A program made the position numbers and the translations under genes. A model generated the notes under the pieces. It worked only from the letters and a program-made list of their open reading frames with translations, did no database searches and was not told where the DNA came from. A stretch of 64,000 bases of DNA from Leptospira barantonii (lineage in GTDB: Bacteria; Spirochaetota; Leptospiria; Leptospirales; Leptospiraceae), in contig NZ_NPDS01000005.1 of assembly GCF_002811925.1 (NCBI RefSeq), positions 277,415-341,414 on the forward strand, in the 5' to 3' direction. Numbering within the stretch: the first letter of the stretch is position 1; each line of letters opens with the position of its first letter. Shown here one piece after another: positions 6,781-27,240 of the stretch.

Positions 6781-7179
6781 TCACTTCTTCTTTTTAAATT
6801 TTTCTATAACCACGCTCAACGCATCCAACTCACCGTCCGGAACATCCAAAAGACTTTCCACTATACTTTCCATTTGAGGACGACTTCTGATCTTCCTAAG
6901 AATGTTTCGATAACGATCGGTGTCCGCATCCGACTTCGAATCTACGTCCGTAATCATCATATCACCTTCGCCCGCGATCATCCAAAGAGGATTCACATTG
7001 TGAGCGGCTCGAAGTCTCAACAAGGATTCTTGTGAAAAACTTTTGGCCCGTTCGTTGATGAGATCGCTGATAAACGCGGGTTTGAGATCGATCGATCTTG
7101 CAAATTCCGCCTGAGAAACGCCCAAGGTCTCGATCAATCGCTTCAAACGATCGGGAAATTTTTTATCCGCTTTATACAT
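6781..7179 (-). CDS. CI-like XRE-family repressor
   Basis: A 132-residue protein from ATG 7179 (MYKADKKFPDRLKRL), or 143 residues if the in-frame ATG at 7212 is used. The XRE helix-turn-helix is at about residues 12-65: RLIETLGVSQAEFARSI, then FISDLINERAKSFSQESL. A linker and a short helical C-terminus (DVPDGELDALSVVIEK) follow. No LexA-like Ser/Lys protease domain is present, so it is not a self-cleaving repressor. The start at 7179 is preferred because a TATGAT -10-like hexamer overlaps the upstream ATG. Neither start has a good Shine-Dalgarno, and both lie within identical operator-like repeats, pointing to autoregulation. It is divergent from the early operon. Confidence 0.8.
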   Translation of the reverse strand: MYKADKKFPDRLKRLIETLGVSQAEFARSIDLKPAFISDLINERAKSFSQESLLRLRAAHNVNPLWMIAGEGDMMITDVDSKSDADTDRYRNILRKIRSRPQMESIVESLLDVPDGELDALSVVIEKFKKKK

Positions 7180-7222
7180 TTTTACCGTATTTTTCGATTG
7201 ACAATCATACATTTTTAACGTA
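7174..7222. promoter_or_regulatory. Two operator-like 16-bp direct repeats, 33 bp apart
   Basis: ATACATTTTTACCGTA (7174-7189) and ATACATTTTTAACGTA (7207-7222) differ at one base. Each has TAC...GTA dyad ends. The 33-bp spacing equals about three helical turns, suiting cooperative repressor dimers. They cover the divergent promoters of the repressor and the early operon. Confidence 0.65.
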
Positions 7223-7226
7223 CGGT
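7198..7226 (+). promoter_or_regulatory. Candidate early rightward promoter
   Basis: A perfect TTGACA (7198-7203) is followed by a 17-base spacer and TACGGT (7221-7226), a weak -10. The second operator-like repeat fills the spacer and touches the -10, so bound repressor would block it. Confidence 0.45.
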
Positions 7227-7345
7227 CATTTCAGGCGGGACAGGACTCGCTGAAATCAAAGTCGATTTCGACGTTCGATCCGGTCGTTCGCACGACCCAA
7301 GGCTCGCATACGGAAGCGAAATCGCAATCACAAAAAGGAGGCTCG

Positions 7346-7582
7346 ATGATCATCATTAACGGAGATGAATGTAAAGATTTCATTTGTATCACGTTGCGAA
7401 TGAAAACCTTAGCCAAGTTCGCAAGGGAAGCGGAAGTCAATTACGATTACCTTTCGAAAAGTTTAAACGGACAACATTCCTATACCGAAGTCAGAGAAGC
7501 ATTCAAAAAATGGAATGTTCCGTACCGAATGGATCGCGCACCACGATCCTACAACAAACGAAAAAACAGGAGAGCGGCATAA
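7346..7582 (+). CDS. Cro-like small HTH protein, first early gene
   Basis: This 78-residue protein starts MIIINGDECKDF with a strong AAAGGAGG ribosome site. A likely helix-turn-helix lies at residues 18-50 (TLAKFAREAEVNYDYLSKSL), and the C-terminus is basic (RSYNKRKNRRAA). It is the first gene of the rightward operon and divergent from the repressor, the position of Cro in lambdoid switches. Alternatively it could be an accessory DNA-binding early protein. Its stop overlaps the next start (TAATG). Confidence 0.6.
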   Translation: MIIINGDECKDFICITLRMKTLAKFAREAEVNYDYLSKSLNGQHSYTEVREAFKKWNVPYRMDRAPRSYNKRKNRRAA

Positions 7583-7887
7583 TGAATCAACTCGGCTCGG
7601 CGGCGATCGCCGTAAAAAATCCGATCGCGAACAGGAACAATTTGGATCCGATCGTTCTTTCCGATATAGAGGAAAAAATGGTTTTTCAAATCGCTGAATA
7701 CGTAAGGGAACAATTTTCCACTTTCGATTGGAGATGGGACGATCACTCGGAAATGCACGATAAGGCGGTCACTTCGCTTTTTCTTGTGAAGAACGACATC
7801 GCACATATTTGCGAAAAAAATCCGAGTAAAATCCAGGAATTCATTAGCATTCTTGAATATATTTTGGAAGAGGAATTCGGGGAATAA
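7582..7887 (+). CDS. Early prophage protein of unknown function
   Basis: This 101-residue protein starts at ATG 7582, overlapping the upstream stop by one base, with AGGAGAG ahead. After a variable N-terminus it is acidic and helical (IEEKMVFQIAEYVREQF, SKIQEFISILEYILEEEF) with aromatic residues in the middle (FDWRWDD). No family is recognised. The acidic character is seen in some phage early inhibitors, but that is not evidence of such a role. Confidence 0.65.
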   Translation: MNQLGSAAIAVKNPIANRNNLDPIVLSDIEEKMVFQIAEYVREQFSTFDWRWDDHSEMHDKAVTSLFLVKNDIAHICEKNPSKIQEFISILEYILEEEFGE

Positions 7888-7920
7888 CCCGATTCGAAAA
7901 CTTTAAGGAGAATTTAGAAT

Positions 7921-8100
7921 ATGGAAGTCAATCGTTGTTCACAGTGCGCCCAAAGGGATTCAATGCGTCAAACCGATCTTTGCGAGGAGTGTCTTATCCG
8001 AAAGTTCAAACCCTTGATATCTCTTTCGGATAAGATCCGTTCCTTACATTCGAACGATATGGTTTCTTCGATTCAAGAAGAACCGAAAGGAGCGGCGTAA
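7921..8100 (+). CDS. Small CXXC-type zinc-ribbon-like protein
   Basis: This 59-residue protein starts MEVNRCSQCAQRDS, with AAGGAG about ten bases upstream. Two CXXC pairs (CSQC and CEEC, 15 residues apart) suggest a small zinc-binding knuckle. A helical tail ending EEPKGAA follows. The AAAGGAG near its 3' end serves as ribosome site for the next gene. It is short enough to be missed by automatic calling. Function unknown; small zinc proteins in phage early operons often act on host transcription or as anti-repressors, which is only a possibility here. Confidence 0.6.
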   Translation: MEVNRCSQCAQRDSMRQTDLCEECLIRKFKPLISLSDKIRSLHSNDMVSSIQEEPKGAA

Positions 8101-8104
8101 TTTT

Positions 8105-8569
8105 ATGAACGACTCCAACAACACGAAAAGATCTCTCGTGAACGGCAAAGTCGTTCACGAGGGAAAATTTTGGAGAAGGGGTAGGACTCTTTCCAAAAGA
8201 TTGGAACAGATCGTCATAGAATCCGAACTGAATCTTCGGGACATCGCGTATCAATATTCGCACGACGTCGATCCGAATTCTCCATTCCAACCGGGACCGA
8301 TCTACAGAGAACATCTCGCGGACGTAATCAAGGGAACTCGAAAAACTCCACGTTATGTGAAAGCTATCGAAGAATCCTGGAAGTTATCGATCGAACAAAT
8401 CCGTACGATCTATCGGGAAGACAAGGAAATGGAAAAAAGAGGCGAGGCATACTCCCCTAGTTTCATTCAAGAATTTGCAAGTTGGTATAAAGACGTTCTT
8501 CGTTCTCAAAAGGAAATTTCGAACTTAGATCCGATTCTTGAAGGAAGTGAAATCGAAATCGCTGTATAA
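8105..8569 (+). CDS. Probable prophage DNA-binding/regulatory protein
   Basis: This 154-residue protein starts MNDSNNTKRSLVNG, four bases after the zinc-knuckle gene. The central part (RLEQIVIESELNLRDIAYQY, then YREHLADVIKGTRKTPRYVK) resembles a stretched XRE-type helix-turn-helix. The C-terminal third is helical and acidic. The early-operon position fits a regulator, but the HTH is not textbook and no family is recognised with confidence. Confidence 0.55.
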   Translation: MNDSNNTKRSLVNGKVVHEGKFWRRGRTLSKRLEQIVIESELNLRDIAYQYSHDVDPNSPFQPGPIYREHLADVIKGTRKTPRYVKAIEESWKLSIEQIRTIYREDKEMEKRGEAYSPSFIQEFASWYKDVLRSQKEISNLDPILEGSEIEIAV

Positions 8570-8672
8570 TATAAATAGAATCTTAGATTGAAACGCGACG
8601 TAAAATCGCCTAACACAAATCAATGAAAAATATCTTCGGGTTCCCAAAGAAAGCAAAGAAGGAGGGAATAAA

Positions 8673-9113
8673 ATGGATCATATCGTTTATAAAAATCTTA
8701 GAAATTACAAATACCAACTCGTAAAACCTTACAGTTTTCAAACCGAAATCAAAACGAATTCTCCGTTACAAATCGGAAATCCCGAAATTAAAATTTTTGT
8801 GGATCTAAACCGGGAAGGTCGACTCAACATAGAAGCAGGATACGCGTGGGATGGACCGAGTGGACCGACCATTGATACGAAAACGTTTATGCGTGGTTCC
8901 CTTGTTCACGACGCTTTGTATCAGTTGATGCGCGAAGAAAAATTGGATCGAAACGAATATCGGGAAATCGCGGATAAAATTCTTAAAAAAATCTGCTTGG
9001 AAGACGGCATGAATTCGTTTCGAGCTTCCTACGTTTATAAATTCGTTCGTTGGTTCGGAGAATCCTCGGCCAAACCGAAAGATGAAAGTAAAGAATGGGA
9101 AGTCGCTCCTTGA
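8673..9113 (+). CDS. DUF1353 family phage protein
   Basis: This 146-residue protein has AAGGAGGG just upstream of ATG 8673. The middle contains the DUF1353 pattern: a beta strand ending AGYAWDGPSGPTIDT, then MRGSLVHDALYQLMRE and a helix DRNEYREIADKILKK. Family members are found in prophages and phage genomes. The conserved Asp and His residues suggest metal or substrate binding, but the function is not established. It ends overlapping the TTG start of a small membrane protein. Confidence 0.75.
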   Translation: MDHIVYKNLRNYKYQLVKPYSFQTEIKTNSPLQIGNPEIKIFVDLNREGRLNIEAGYAWDGPSGPTIDTKTFMRGSLVHDALYQLMREEKLDRNEYREIADKILKKICLEDGMNSFRASYVYKFVRWFGESSAKPKDESKEWEVAP

Positions 9114-9262
9114 AGACCTTCGATACAATCGTATTAGTTTTCGGTTATACGATCTTTTGGACGTTTTTGATTTGGTTCCTGATCGGGATCGGAGCGGCTT
9201 GTCTTTGGTATTCGCTCAGTGGCTATTGGAACTCGGAAAAAAATAAAGATGGACGATTTTAA
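9110..9262 (+). CDS. Small membrane protein at the right end of the prophage
   Basis: This is a 50-residue frame from TTG 9110, which overlaps the DUF1353 stop as TTGA. It has one long hydrophobic helix (residues 7-35, VLVFGYTIFWTFLIWFL and onward) and a charged tail SEKNKDGRF. The start codon is not ATG and the ribosome site (GGGAAG) is moderate. The stop/start overlap and the clear membrane segment support it. It may act with the DUF1353 protein. It is too short for usual gene calling. Confidence 0.45.
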   Translation: MKTFDTIVLVFGYTIFWTFLIWFLIGIGAACLWYSLSGYWNSEKNKDGRF

Positions 9263-9337
9263 TTTTTTAAAAATAGAAAATGAAATTTCAGAAAATTAAA
9301 ATATTCTGATTTTATGATTCTACTATAAGGCAAATAA

Positions 9338-9370
9338 AAAGCGCCTCGATCGAAAGATCCAAGGCGCTTT
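9338..9370. terminator. Bidirectional terminator between prophage and fumC
   Basis: AAAGCGCCT and AGGCGCTTT form a 9-bp stem, with an inner GATC-GAAA-GATC stem-loop. A-rich and T-rich flanks let it work in both directions, for the rightward early operon and for leftward fumC. It is a convenient right limit for the prophage. Confidence 0.75.
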
Positions 9371-9417
9371 CAAACTCAAAGGGCGGTCACAAACGTGCAA
9401 TACCCTTTTTATTCTTC

Positions 9418-10826
<1,409 letters not shown>

Positions 10827-10913
10827 CTTACAAGTTGATTGAAATATAAAATTCTCCAAAACGAATATTGATATTTAATAAAATTCTAATATGATTAGAA
10901 TTAAATCGGATCG

Positions 10914-12992
<2,079 letters not shown>

Positions 12993-13210
12993 AATCCACC
13001 GCGTCCCCAAAGGGTATATAGCTAAGAGACTTCAGAAATTTAGAAAAGTCGAAACCTATTTGTTTCAAAACCGGATTTTCCATTCTTAAGAAAGAAATTA
13101 TCTCTTTGAATATCGGGAGTTTTCCGAAATAACTCAGTTCTTTTTCTCGATGGAGAATTTTCGATCTATCGATTGCGAAAGTGTTTTGAGCGACTCGGTT
13201 GAATTCGATA

Positions 13211-13235
13211 AAAAACGTCCCTTACGGAGACGTTT

Positions 13236-13237
<2 letters not shown>
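13211..13237. terminator. Terminator after the malic enzyme gene
   Basis: AAAAACGTC and GACGTTTTT form a perfect 9-bp stem with a 9-base loop, overlapping the malic enzyme stop codon. T-runs on either strand allow bidirectional action, although only the leftward gene ends here. Confidence 0.75.
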
Positions 13238-14498
<1,261 letters not shown>

Positions 14499-14545
14499 AC
14501 GATTTTTCCCATATTTTTGAAATCAGGCCGTGCGACCATAACATT

Positions 14546-15908
14546 TCATTTACCTACACAGAACTTACTGAAGATTCTCCCCAAAATTTCTTCGGTGTCC
14601 ACTCTGCCGTTCACTTCTCCGATTTCGGAAAGAGCATAGTCTATTTCTTTGATATAGATTTCGGCGGGAGCGCCTTCTCCGATCAATTGGAGCGTGTTGT
14701 TGAGACAACGAACGATGGTTTCAAAATGATAACGTTGTCGCTCTTCTAACAAGACATAATCTTCGGAATGTCCCATCGTCCCGGCCCTTTCTTTGATCGC
14801 GCCAAGAAGAATCGAAATCCCTTCCTTGGTTTTACAAGAAATTTCGCAGACGGTTAAGTCTTTCACATCGGAAAATAAATTCGGATCCCAGGAGGAATCC
14901 CGGATATCGATCTTGTTCGCGACTAAAATAGAACCTTCGAGTCGATCTCTGGTTTTAGCGATAAATTCTTTCCAATTTTCTTTTTTGGAAACGTCCGCGA
15001 GAAAAAGACGGATGTCCGCGGATTGAAATTCTTTTTCACTTCTTTCGATTCCGAGTTTTTCGATGCGGTCTGTCGTTTCTCGAACGCCGGCCGTGTCCAC
15101 GAGTCGAACCGGAATTCCTTCCAAAAGAATTTCTTCGCTGATATAATCGCGTGTTGTTCCGGGAATTTCGGAGATGATCGAACGATCCTTACCGAGAAGA
15201 ACGTTCATCAAACTGGACTTGCCCGTGTTCGGTTCTCCATAAAGAACGATTCTAAGTTGTTGAATCAATTTTTCGGCGGAGTCCGATTTGGTGATCACGG
15301 TTTGACAAAGCATTTTTACTTTTTCGATCCGAGCTTTTCTTTCTTCCAAAGATTCGTATGTAAGATCCTCTGTGGAAAAATCGATTTCGGCTTCGCACTC
15401 CGCTTTGAGAGAAATCAACTGACTTCTCAAGTTGGAAGTGAAACGGGAAACTTCTCCGAATACGTTTTTTTGCGCGAGCTCCAATTCAAAACGAGAACGC
15501 GCCGATATAAGACGACCGATCGCTTCCGCTTCGGTTAGATCCAGTTTTTCATTTAAGAATGCTCTACGCGAGAATTCTCCCTGCTTTGCGGGACGCGCTC
15601 CGGCTCTGAAGATGGCGTCTAACGCTTCTCTTAATAAAATCGGATTCCCATGAAAATGAAATTCGCAAAGATTCTCTCCCGTATAAGAATTGGGAGCCTT
15701 GAAATAAAAGAATAGAATTTGATCCACCGGTCGATCGCCGATCTGAAAGACACATTGGATCGCGGTTCTGGGTTGAACGTCGGATGGAGAAATCGGTTTA
15801 TTTTTTGAATAAAGAAAAGAGGAGGAAATCGTAAGGGCCTCCGGCCCGGACATTCGGATGATTCCTATTGCCCCGGATCCGGAAGCTGTTGATACGGCCG
15901 CTATCGTA

Positions 15909-15916
<8 letters not shown>
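14546..15916 (-). CDS. mnmE: tRNA modification GTPase MnmE
   Basis: 456 residues when started at TTG 15916 ([17 protein letters not shown]), the usual MnmE N-terminus. An upstream in-frame start at 15961 would add 15 residues without family support. It has the N-terminal formyl-THF-binding domain, a helical domain, and a GTPase domain with G1 [13 protein letters not shown]2/G3 IPGTTRD and DTAGVRET, and G4 ANKID. The C-terminus FCVGK carries the essential cysteine. With MnmG it makes the cmnm5 modification at U34 of tRNAs. The start overlaps the end of jag, so translation is coupled. Confidence 0.93.
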
Positions 15917-16619
<703 letters not shown>

Positions 16620-16650
16620 GTGTTTATCCTCGATAATGAGTTCGTTGTGC

Positions 16651-18520
<1,870 letters not shown>

Positions 18521-18537
<17 letters not shown>

Positions 18538-18766
18538 AGTTCGTCCTTTTAATGTTAGGTGGTAAGGGATCTTCGAACCCTCGTGAAAGAGGGTTGCATC
18601 TCAAAATTCTCCAAGTGCTTAACTGAAGCGCACGGAAGAATCCGTATTCTTGAAACGCTTGAGCGGCATATTCGGAACAAGAGGGTGTAAAACGACAGGC
18701 GGGCGGCAATAAAGGAGAGATTAGCTTTTTATAGAGCTGAATCAGTTTGATTGCAAGTTGGTTCAT
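18521..18766 (-). CDS. yidD: Membrane protein insertion efficiency factor YidD
   Basis: This 81-residue protein shows the YidD pattern: amphipathic helix [20 protein letters not shown], then [14 protein letters not shown], and a C-terminal [15 protein letters not shown]. The invariant cysteines are in place. It associates with the inner membrane and assists YidC/Sec-dependent insertion. Its ATG overlaps the rnpA stop (TGATG) and its end overlaps yidC. Confidence 0.94.
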
Positions 18767-19083
18767 CAGATTCGGTTGATCAGAGAGACCAGAATCTTAA
18801 CCAGCTCCCCGTGGTTCAGATCCAAAATTTCTTTTTTGGCCAATATCGCGATATCAAAGCCTTGTAGAAAGTTCTTCTCTTCCTCGTGTATGACCGACCT
18901 AAGTTTCCTTTTGATCCGATTTCTTTGAACCGCGGTCTTTACCGTACGCTCGGGACAGTAAAGATAACGATTCTTTGATAAAGAATTGGGAAGGTATACT
19001 AGAACGATCGGGAAGCGGGAGACTCTTTTTCCAGCCTTAAAAAGAGATTGGATCTCCTTCCTGGATTTTAATGTCTCTTCGAT
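18766..19083 (-). CDS. rnpA: Ribonuclease P protein component, non-canonical start
   Basis: The frame reads IEETLKSRKEIQSLFKAGKR, then PERTVKTAVQRNRIKRKLR, and ends SLINRI, in about 105 residues. The basic AVQRNRIKRKLR segment is the RnpA RNR signature. It binds RNase P RNA in tRNA 5' maturation. It lies between rpmH and yidD in the expected order. An in-frame TAA at 19089-19087 leaves only GTC, ATC and TTA codons before the conserved part. No ATG, GTG or TTG exists before the middle of the protein. The ATC at 19083 is the best initiation candidate. A sequence error is the alternative. The stop overlaps yidD. Confidence 0.85.
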   Translation of the reverse strand: MEETLKSRKEIQSLFKAGKRVSRFPIVLVYLPNSLSKNRYLYCPERTVKTAVQRNRIKRKLRSVIHEEEKNFLQGFDIAILAKKEILDLNHGELVKILVSLINRI

Positions 19084-19093
19084 GACTTAATTC

Positions 19094-19261
<168 letters not shown>

Positions 19262-19497
19262 CCCTGATTGGCGTTAATGATTGCGTTTTTCTTCTTTAAG
19301 AAAGAATTCAATGCTCTTTCATACAGAAGCTTTCTGAAAAAGGTCTGAGTCAACCTATTTCACATCCGGATTTGGTGTGAATTCGTCTTTGTCGGGAGTT
19401 CTATTCTTTGTGAATTCAGGGAAAAAGAAATGCCCTGATGGAAGGCCCGAACGACGGGAGGAGAATTGTCAGAATCAATCCTCTGTCCAAAAATAAG

Positions 19498-19625
<128 letters not shown>

Positions 19626-19664
19626 GGTCAGGTTCGCGTACCGAATTCTCCCGTCAATCTAAAA

Positions 19665-21455
19665 TTAATAAAAAAGTTCAAATTCTTTTGCGGAGAATTT
19701 TTTTAGGAAGTAAGTCGTCTCGACGTAAGAAGCGATTGAATACGCGAACTGGCTGTTGACTTCTCCAGTAAGAATGGAAGTGGCTGAAACTGCGGAAGTG
19801 GTCGGAACTCCGGCAGGTGTTCCCGCAAAAAGATAAGCCCGACCTTGATTCGTAGAATAACCGTAAGCACCGATACAAGCGTCCGAAAGTCCATCCCCGT
19901 TGCCATCCGCGAACGCCGCAAAGATTCCGAATTGGTCGCCGGAATTTTCCCCGCTCAAAACCGAATGCGCGGTTCCACCGGCCGAAAGATTTTGACCGAC
20001 AATGCCGGAATTTCCAGAAGAAAGAAAAACGAATCCGTTTCCTTGGGCCAGTCCGTAAGCACCGACAAGCGCATCGTGAAAACCGTCTCCGTTGACGTCG
20101 CCCAATGCGACCGAAATTCCGAAAAAACCGGCGCCTGCTTGTCCGGTCAAATACGCATTCGCAATTCCTGAAGTAGATAGATCCTGATTTGCAATTCCCG
20201 AATTCCCGGAAGAATGAAACGTATACGCTCGTCCTTGATTTGCCGAATAGGATCTTCCTCCGATCAAGGCGTCTTCGAAACCGTCTCCGTTGATGTCGCC
20301 TAACGCGACGGAAATCCCGGATTGGCTTCCCGATTCTCCGATCAAAAGAGTATTAGAATTTCCTGATGCACCAAGGTTCTGACTTGAAACCCCCGAACTT
20401 CCGGAAGAATGAAAAACATAAGATCTCGAAGCTCCATCGGCTCCGACCAAAACGTCCGAATAACCGTCCCCATTCGCATCTCCTGCGGCAACGGACATAC
20501 CAAAACGATTGTTGATTGCGGCTCCAAGCAAAGCCGTTTGCGCCGAGGCGATACTCGACGTAGAAATTCCGTTTGGTCCGGAAGAATGAAATATATCAAC
20601 ACGTCCCTGTGAAGTGCTATAACCGTAAGAACCGATCACTAAATCTTCGAACCCGTCTCCGTTAATGTCGCCGGTCGCGATAGAACCACCGAAAAAAACC
20701 GTGGAACCGGCGGTTAACGTAGAAGTCGGAGAGGCTCCGTTTAAAATTCCCGAACTTCCAGAAGAATGAAATATATAAACCGCATCGGTCCCGGTATTCG
20801 GTGCGCTTACGATCGCATCCGCGTAACCGTCTCCGTTGATATCGCCCAAAGTCGAAAACCAACCGAATTGACTCCCGGTTGATAAGGACGCCAAACTTGT
20901 GTTAGCCGATAGAGCGGATTGAGACGAAATTCCCGAGTTTCCTCCGTGAAAGATATAAACCTTACCGTCGCCGCCCGCGTATTGATTGGCGCCTACGATG
21001 AGATCGGGAAACCCGTCCCCGTTTACATCTTGGTTATTTCCTTTTCGAACGTAGATCCCGTAAGACGCACCAAACAATGAGGATCGTACCACAATCGCGT
21101 GTTTTGAATTCTGTTTCCAGATCTGAGATCCGGTCGGAAGTCCGAATTTCCAGGTTGTTCCGGTAACAATCGCGGGTTGAAAGGGCGCTCCGTCTAACGA
21201 CACTTCTGCGCCCGAAGCGAAGGGCGCGAGATCGCCTGTTAAAAATCCGGAATGAAGAATTCCCGAATTACGAACGTTTCGTATAGAAGGAGGAAGACAA
21301 CCGGTAGTTTGGCCGATCATACACTGAAGAATTACACTTTCGTAATATGGGGAGGAACTCATATCTCCCGGATTGAAACTGCGAATTCGATCACAACAAA
21401 GGGAGAATAGTATAAAAAGAACGATTCCGTATCGGAAATGACGCTTTTGCTTCAT
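19665..21455 (-). CDS. FG-GAP (integrin alpha-like) repeat lipoprotein
   Basis: A 596-residue secreted protein with a hydrophobic signal and relaxed lipobox (LFSLC, Cys 20). From about residue 140 it has at least seven FG-GAP units, each with a DxNGDGxxD calcium-binding loop (for example DVNGDGFPDLIVGA and DINGDGYADAIVSA) and spacers with YIFHSSG or similar. These repeats form a seven-bladed beta-propeller as in integrin alpha chains. In bacteria they occur on surface or secreted proteins and may bind extracellular ligands. Adhesion is a guess from the fold. The nucleotide sequence of the units is also repetitive, so unit number may vary between strains. It is monocistronic. Confidence 0.85.
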   Translation of the reverse strand: MKQKRHFRYGIVLFILFSLCCDRIRSFNPGDMSSSPYYESVILQCMIGQTTGCLPPSIRNVRNSGILHSGFLTGDLAPFASGAEVSLDGAPFQPAIVTGTTWKFGLPTGSQIWKQNSKHAIVVRSSLFGASYGIYVRKGNNQDVNGDGFPDLIVGANQYAGGDGKVYIFHGGNSGISSQSALSANTSLASLSTGSQFGWFSTLGDINGDGYADAIVSAPNTGTDAVYIFHSSGSSGILNGASPTSTLTAGSTVFFGGSIATGDINGDGFEDLVIGSYGYSTSQGRVDIFHSSGPNGISTSSIASAQTALLGAAINNRFGMSVAAGDANGDGYSDVLVGADGASRSYVFHSSGSSGVSSQNLGASGNSNTLLIGESGSQSGISVALGDINGDGFEDALIGGRSYSANQGRAYTFHSSGNSGIANQDLSTSGIANAYLTGQAGAGFFGISVALGDVNGDGFHDALVGAYGLAQGNGFVFLSSGNSGIVGQNLSAGGTAHSVLSGENSGDQFGIFAAFADGNGDGLSDACIGAYGYSTNQGRAYLFAGTPAGVPTTSAVSATSILTGEVNSQFAYSIASYVETTYFLKKFSAKEFELFY

Positions 21456-21512
21456 GTTAAATTCGCATCCAAAAAATAACGGGAAAAGAATTCTCCCGTT
21501 CTAAAAAAGAAT

Positions 21513-23852
<2,340 letters not shown>

Positions 23853-23940
23853 TTTTCCTATTCAATCAACAATGCGGTTCCGAATCTTTGAACCTTTCTA
23901 AGTATCCAGTCTTCCATTTCGAATGGCTGGACGAAACCAT

Positions 23941-25194
23941 TTATTTGGAGAATTTTTCCAATACCCGACCGATTCTTAAAATTCCCTCTTCGATCTCTTT
24001 ATCGTCACGAACAAAGCTCAATCGAAAACATTCTTCCGGATGCGACCACGTCGGATCGGCTCCCGGAAAAAATGTTTTGCCGGGAACGATAACCACTCCC
24101 GCTTCTTTTAGAATCGGATAAAGCTCTGAAACGGGCAGAGATAAATTCTTAACCCAGATCCAAAGAAAAAATGCTCCCTCACTTTGATGAATTCTGTACT
24201 CAATCTTAGGATTCCAAAGTTTTAAGATCGTTTCCTGAACCAAAATCGATTTCCTTTGATAAAAAGGTAATATTACTTTTTCACAAAGGTCTTTCCATCT
24301 TCCCGAACGAAAAAGATCCAACGCGATGAACTGTCCCTGACTCGCGCTCGTTAAATTGATAACCGAATTCGCTCTTTGCAACATCCGAATCGTTTCCTTA
24401 TCGCCGACCACAAAACCCGTGCGAACTCCGGGAAGGCCCAGTTTGGAAAGACTGAAACCTTGAATCATTCCCGGTTTATGGATGAATGAATTTTTTCCGA
24501 AGACCACGTTCGGAAACGGAAACCCGTAAGCGTTGTCGCATAACAAAGGGATTCCTGCGTTATTCGCTCTTTCAATCAGAAACTCGAGTTCGTCGTCCGT
24601 GATCACGTTCCCGGTCGGATTCGTAGGTCGGGAAACGCAGATACAACCCGCTTCGTCCTTCCAGTTTTGGACGGAGTCGAACTTTTCCGAAGCGATAAAA
24701 TATTTATAAGATCGATCTCCGGTTTCCCGGATTTCAGGCATAAAAGAAAGGAAGGAATCCGGTTCCAACGTTTGATCCGTATAACCGATGTATTCGGGAA
24801 GAATGGGAAAAAGAATTTTCTTTCTTTGTCCGTTTTCGAAATGCCCGGAGAAAAAATTTAATAGGAAATAGAACGCGTTCTGACTTCCGTTTGTGATCGC
24901 GATTTGATCCTCGTCAATCGGAGTTCCCGATTCTTCCGTTAGAATCGAAGCTACGATCTCGCGAAGTTCATGAACTCCGGAGGGAGATTCGTAACTGCCG
25001 AGAATTCTTTCCATTCTCCCCGATTCGATTTGTTCCGTTACGATCTCTTTCCAAGTTTGAGCGACCTCGGGAATCAACGCGGGATTTCCTCCGCCCAACA
25101 TGCAAGCTCCCGGAGGAGGATTTCCGAGATCGTCCATCAGCTGTCCGATTCCGGTTTGTTTTAAGAATTTCCGACCAAAATGAGAATATTGCAT
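23941..25194 (-). CDS. avtA: Valine-pyruvate aminotransferase-like PLP enzyme
   Basis: This 417-residue fold-type I aminotransferase begins [20 protein letters not shown], the start pattern of AvtA. It has the conserved PLP-lysine segment [15 protein letters not shown], phosphate-binding TNGSQNAFY, and [14 protein letters not shown] with substrate-binding residues near [11 protein letters not shown]. The reaction assigned to AvtA is valine + pyruvate to alpha-ketoisovalerate + alanine, linking branched-chain and alanine pools. Substrate preference is not proven. It is divergent from the DUF5939 cyclase gene, with only about 60-130 bases between starts. Confidence 0.8.
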   Translation of the reverse strand: MQYSHFGRKFLKQTGIGQLMDDLGNPPPGACMLGGGNPALIPEVAQTWKEIVTEQIESGRMERILGSYESPSGVHELREIVASILTEESGTPIDEDQIAITNGSQNAFYFLLNFFSGHFENGQRKKILFPILPEYIGYTDQTLEPDSFLSFMPEIRETGDRSYKYFIASEKFDSVQNWKDEAGCICVSRPTNPTGNVITDDELEFLIERANNAGIPLLCDNAYGFPFPNVVFGKNSFIHKPGMIQGFSLSKLGLPGVRTGFVVGDKETIRMLQRANSVINLTSASQGQFIALDLFRSGRWKDLCEKVILPFYQRKSILVQETILKLWNPKIEYRIHQSEGAFFLWIWVKNLSLPVSELYPILKEAGVVIVPGKTFFPGADPTWSHPEECFRLSFVRDDKEIEEGILRIGRVLEKFSK

Positions 25195-25223
25195 ACCGTA
25201 CCAAATTTCTTCCGAAGTCTAAA

Positions 25224-25260
<37 letters not shown>

Positions 25261-25322
25261 GGATTCTTTTTCCAATGAATTCAAAACATACAACGCACTC
25301 ATCGGGAAACAGAGAACTTAGA

Positions 25323-27215
<1,893 letters not shown>

Positions 27216-27240
27216 TATTCAAAGAAAAGAATATTCCGAA

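Noticed and set aside
8622..8720. Short leader-peptide-like frame starting MKNIFGFPKKAKK
   Set aside because: No ribosome site and it overlaps the good ribosome site and start of the DUF1353 gene in another frame; only 33 codons.
1..9262. Integrase or transposase gene for the prophage
   Set aside because: No tyrosine or serine recombinase motif was found in the visible part; it may lie left of the window.
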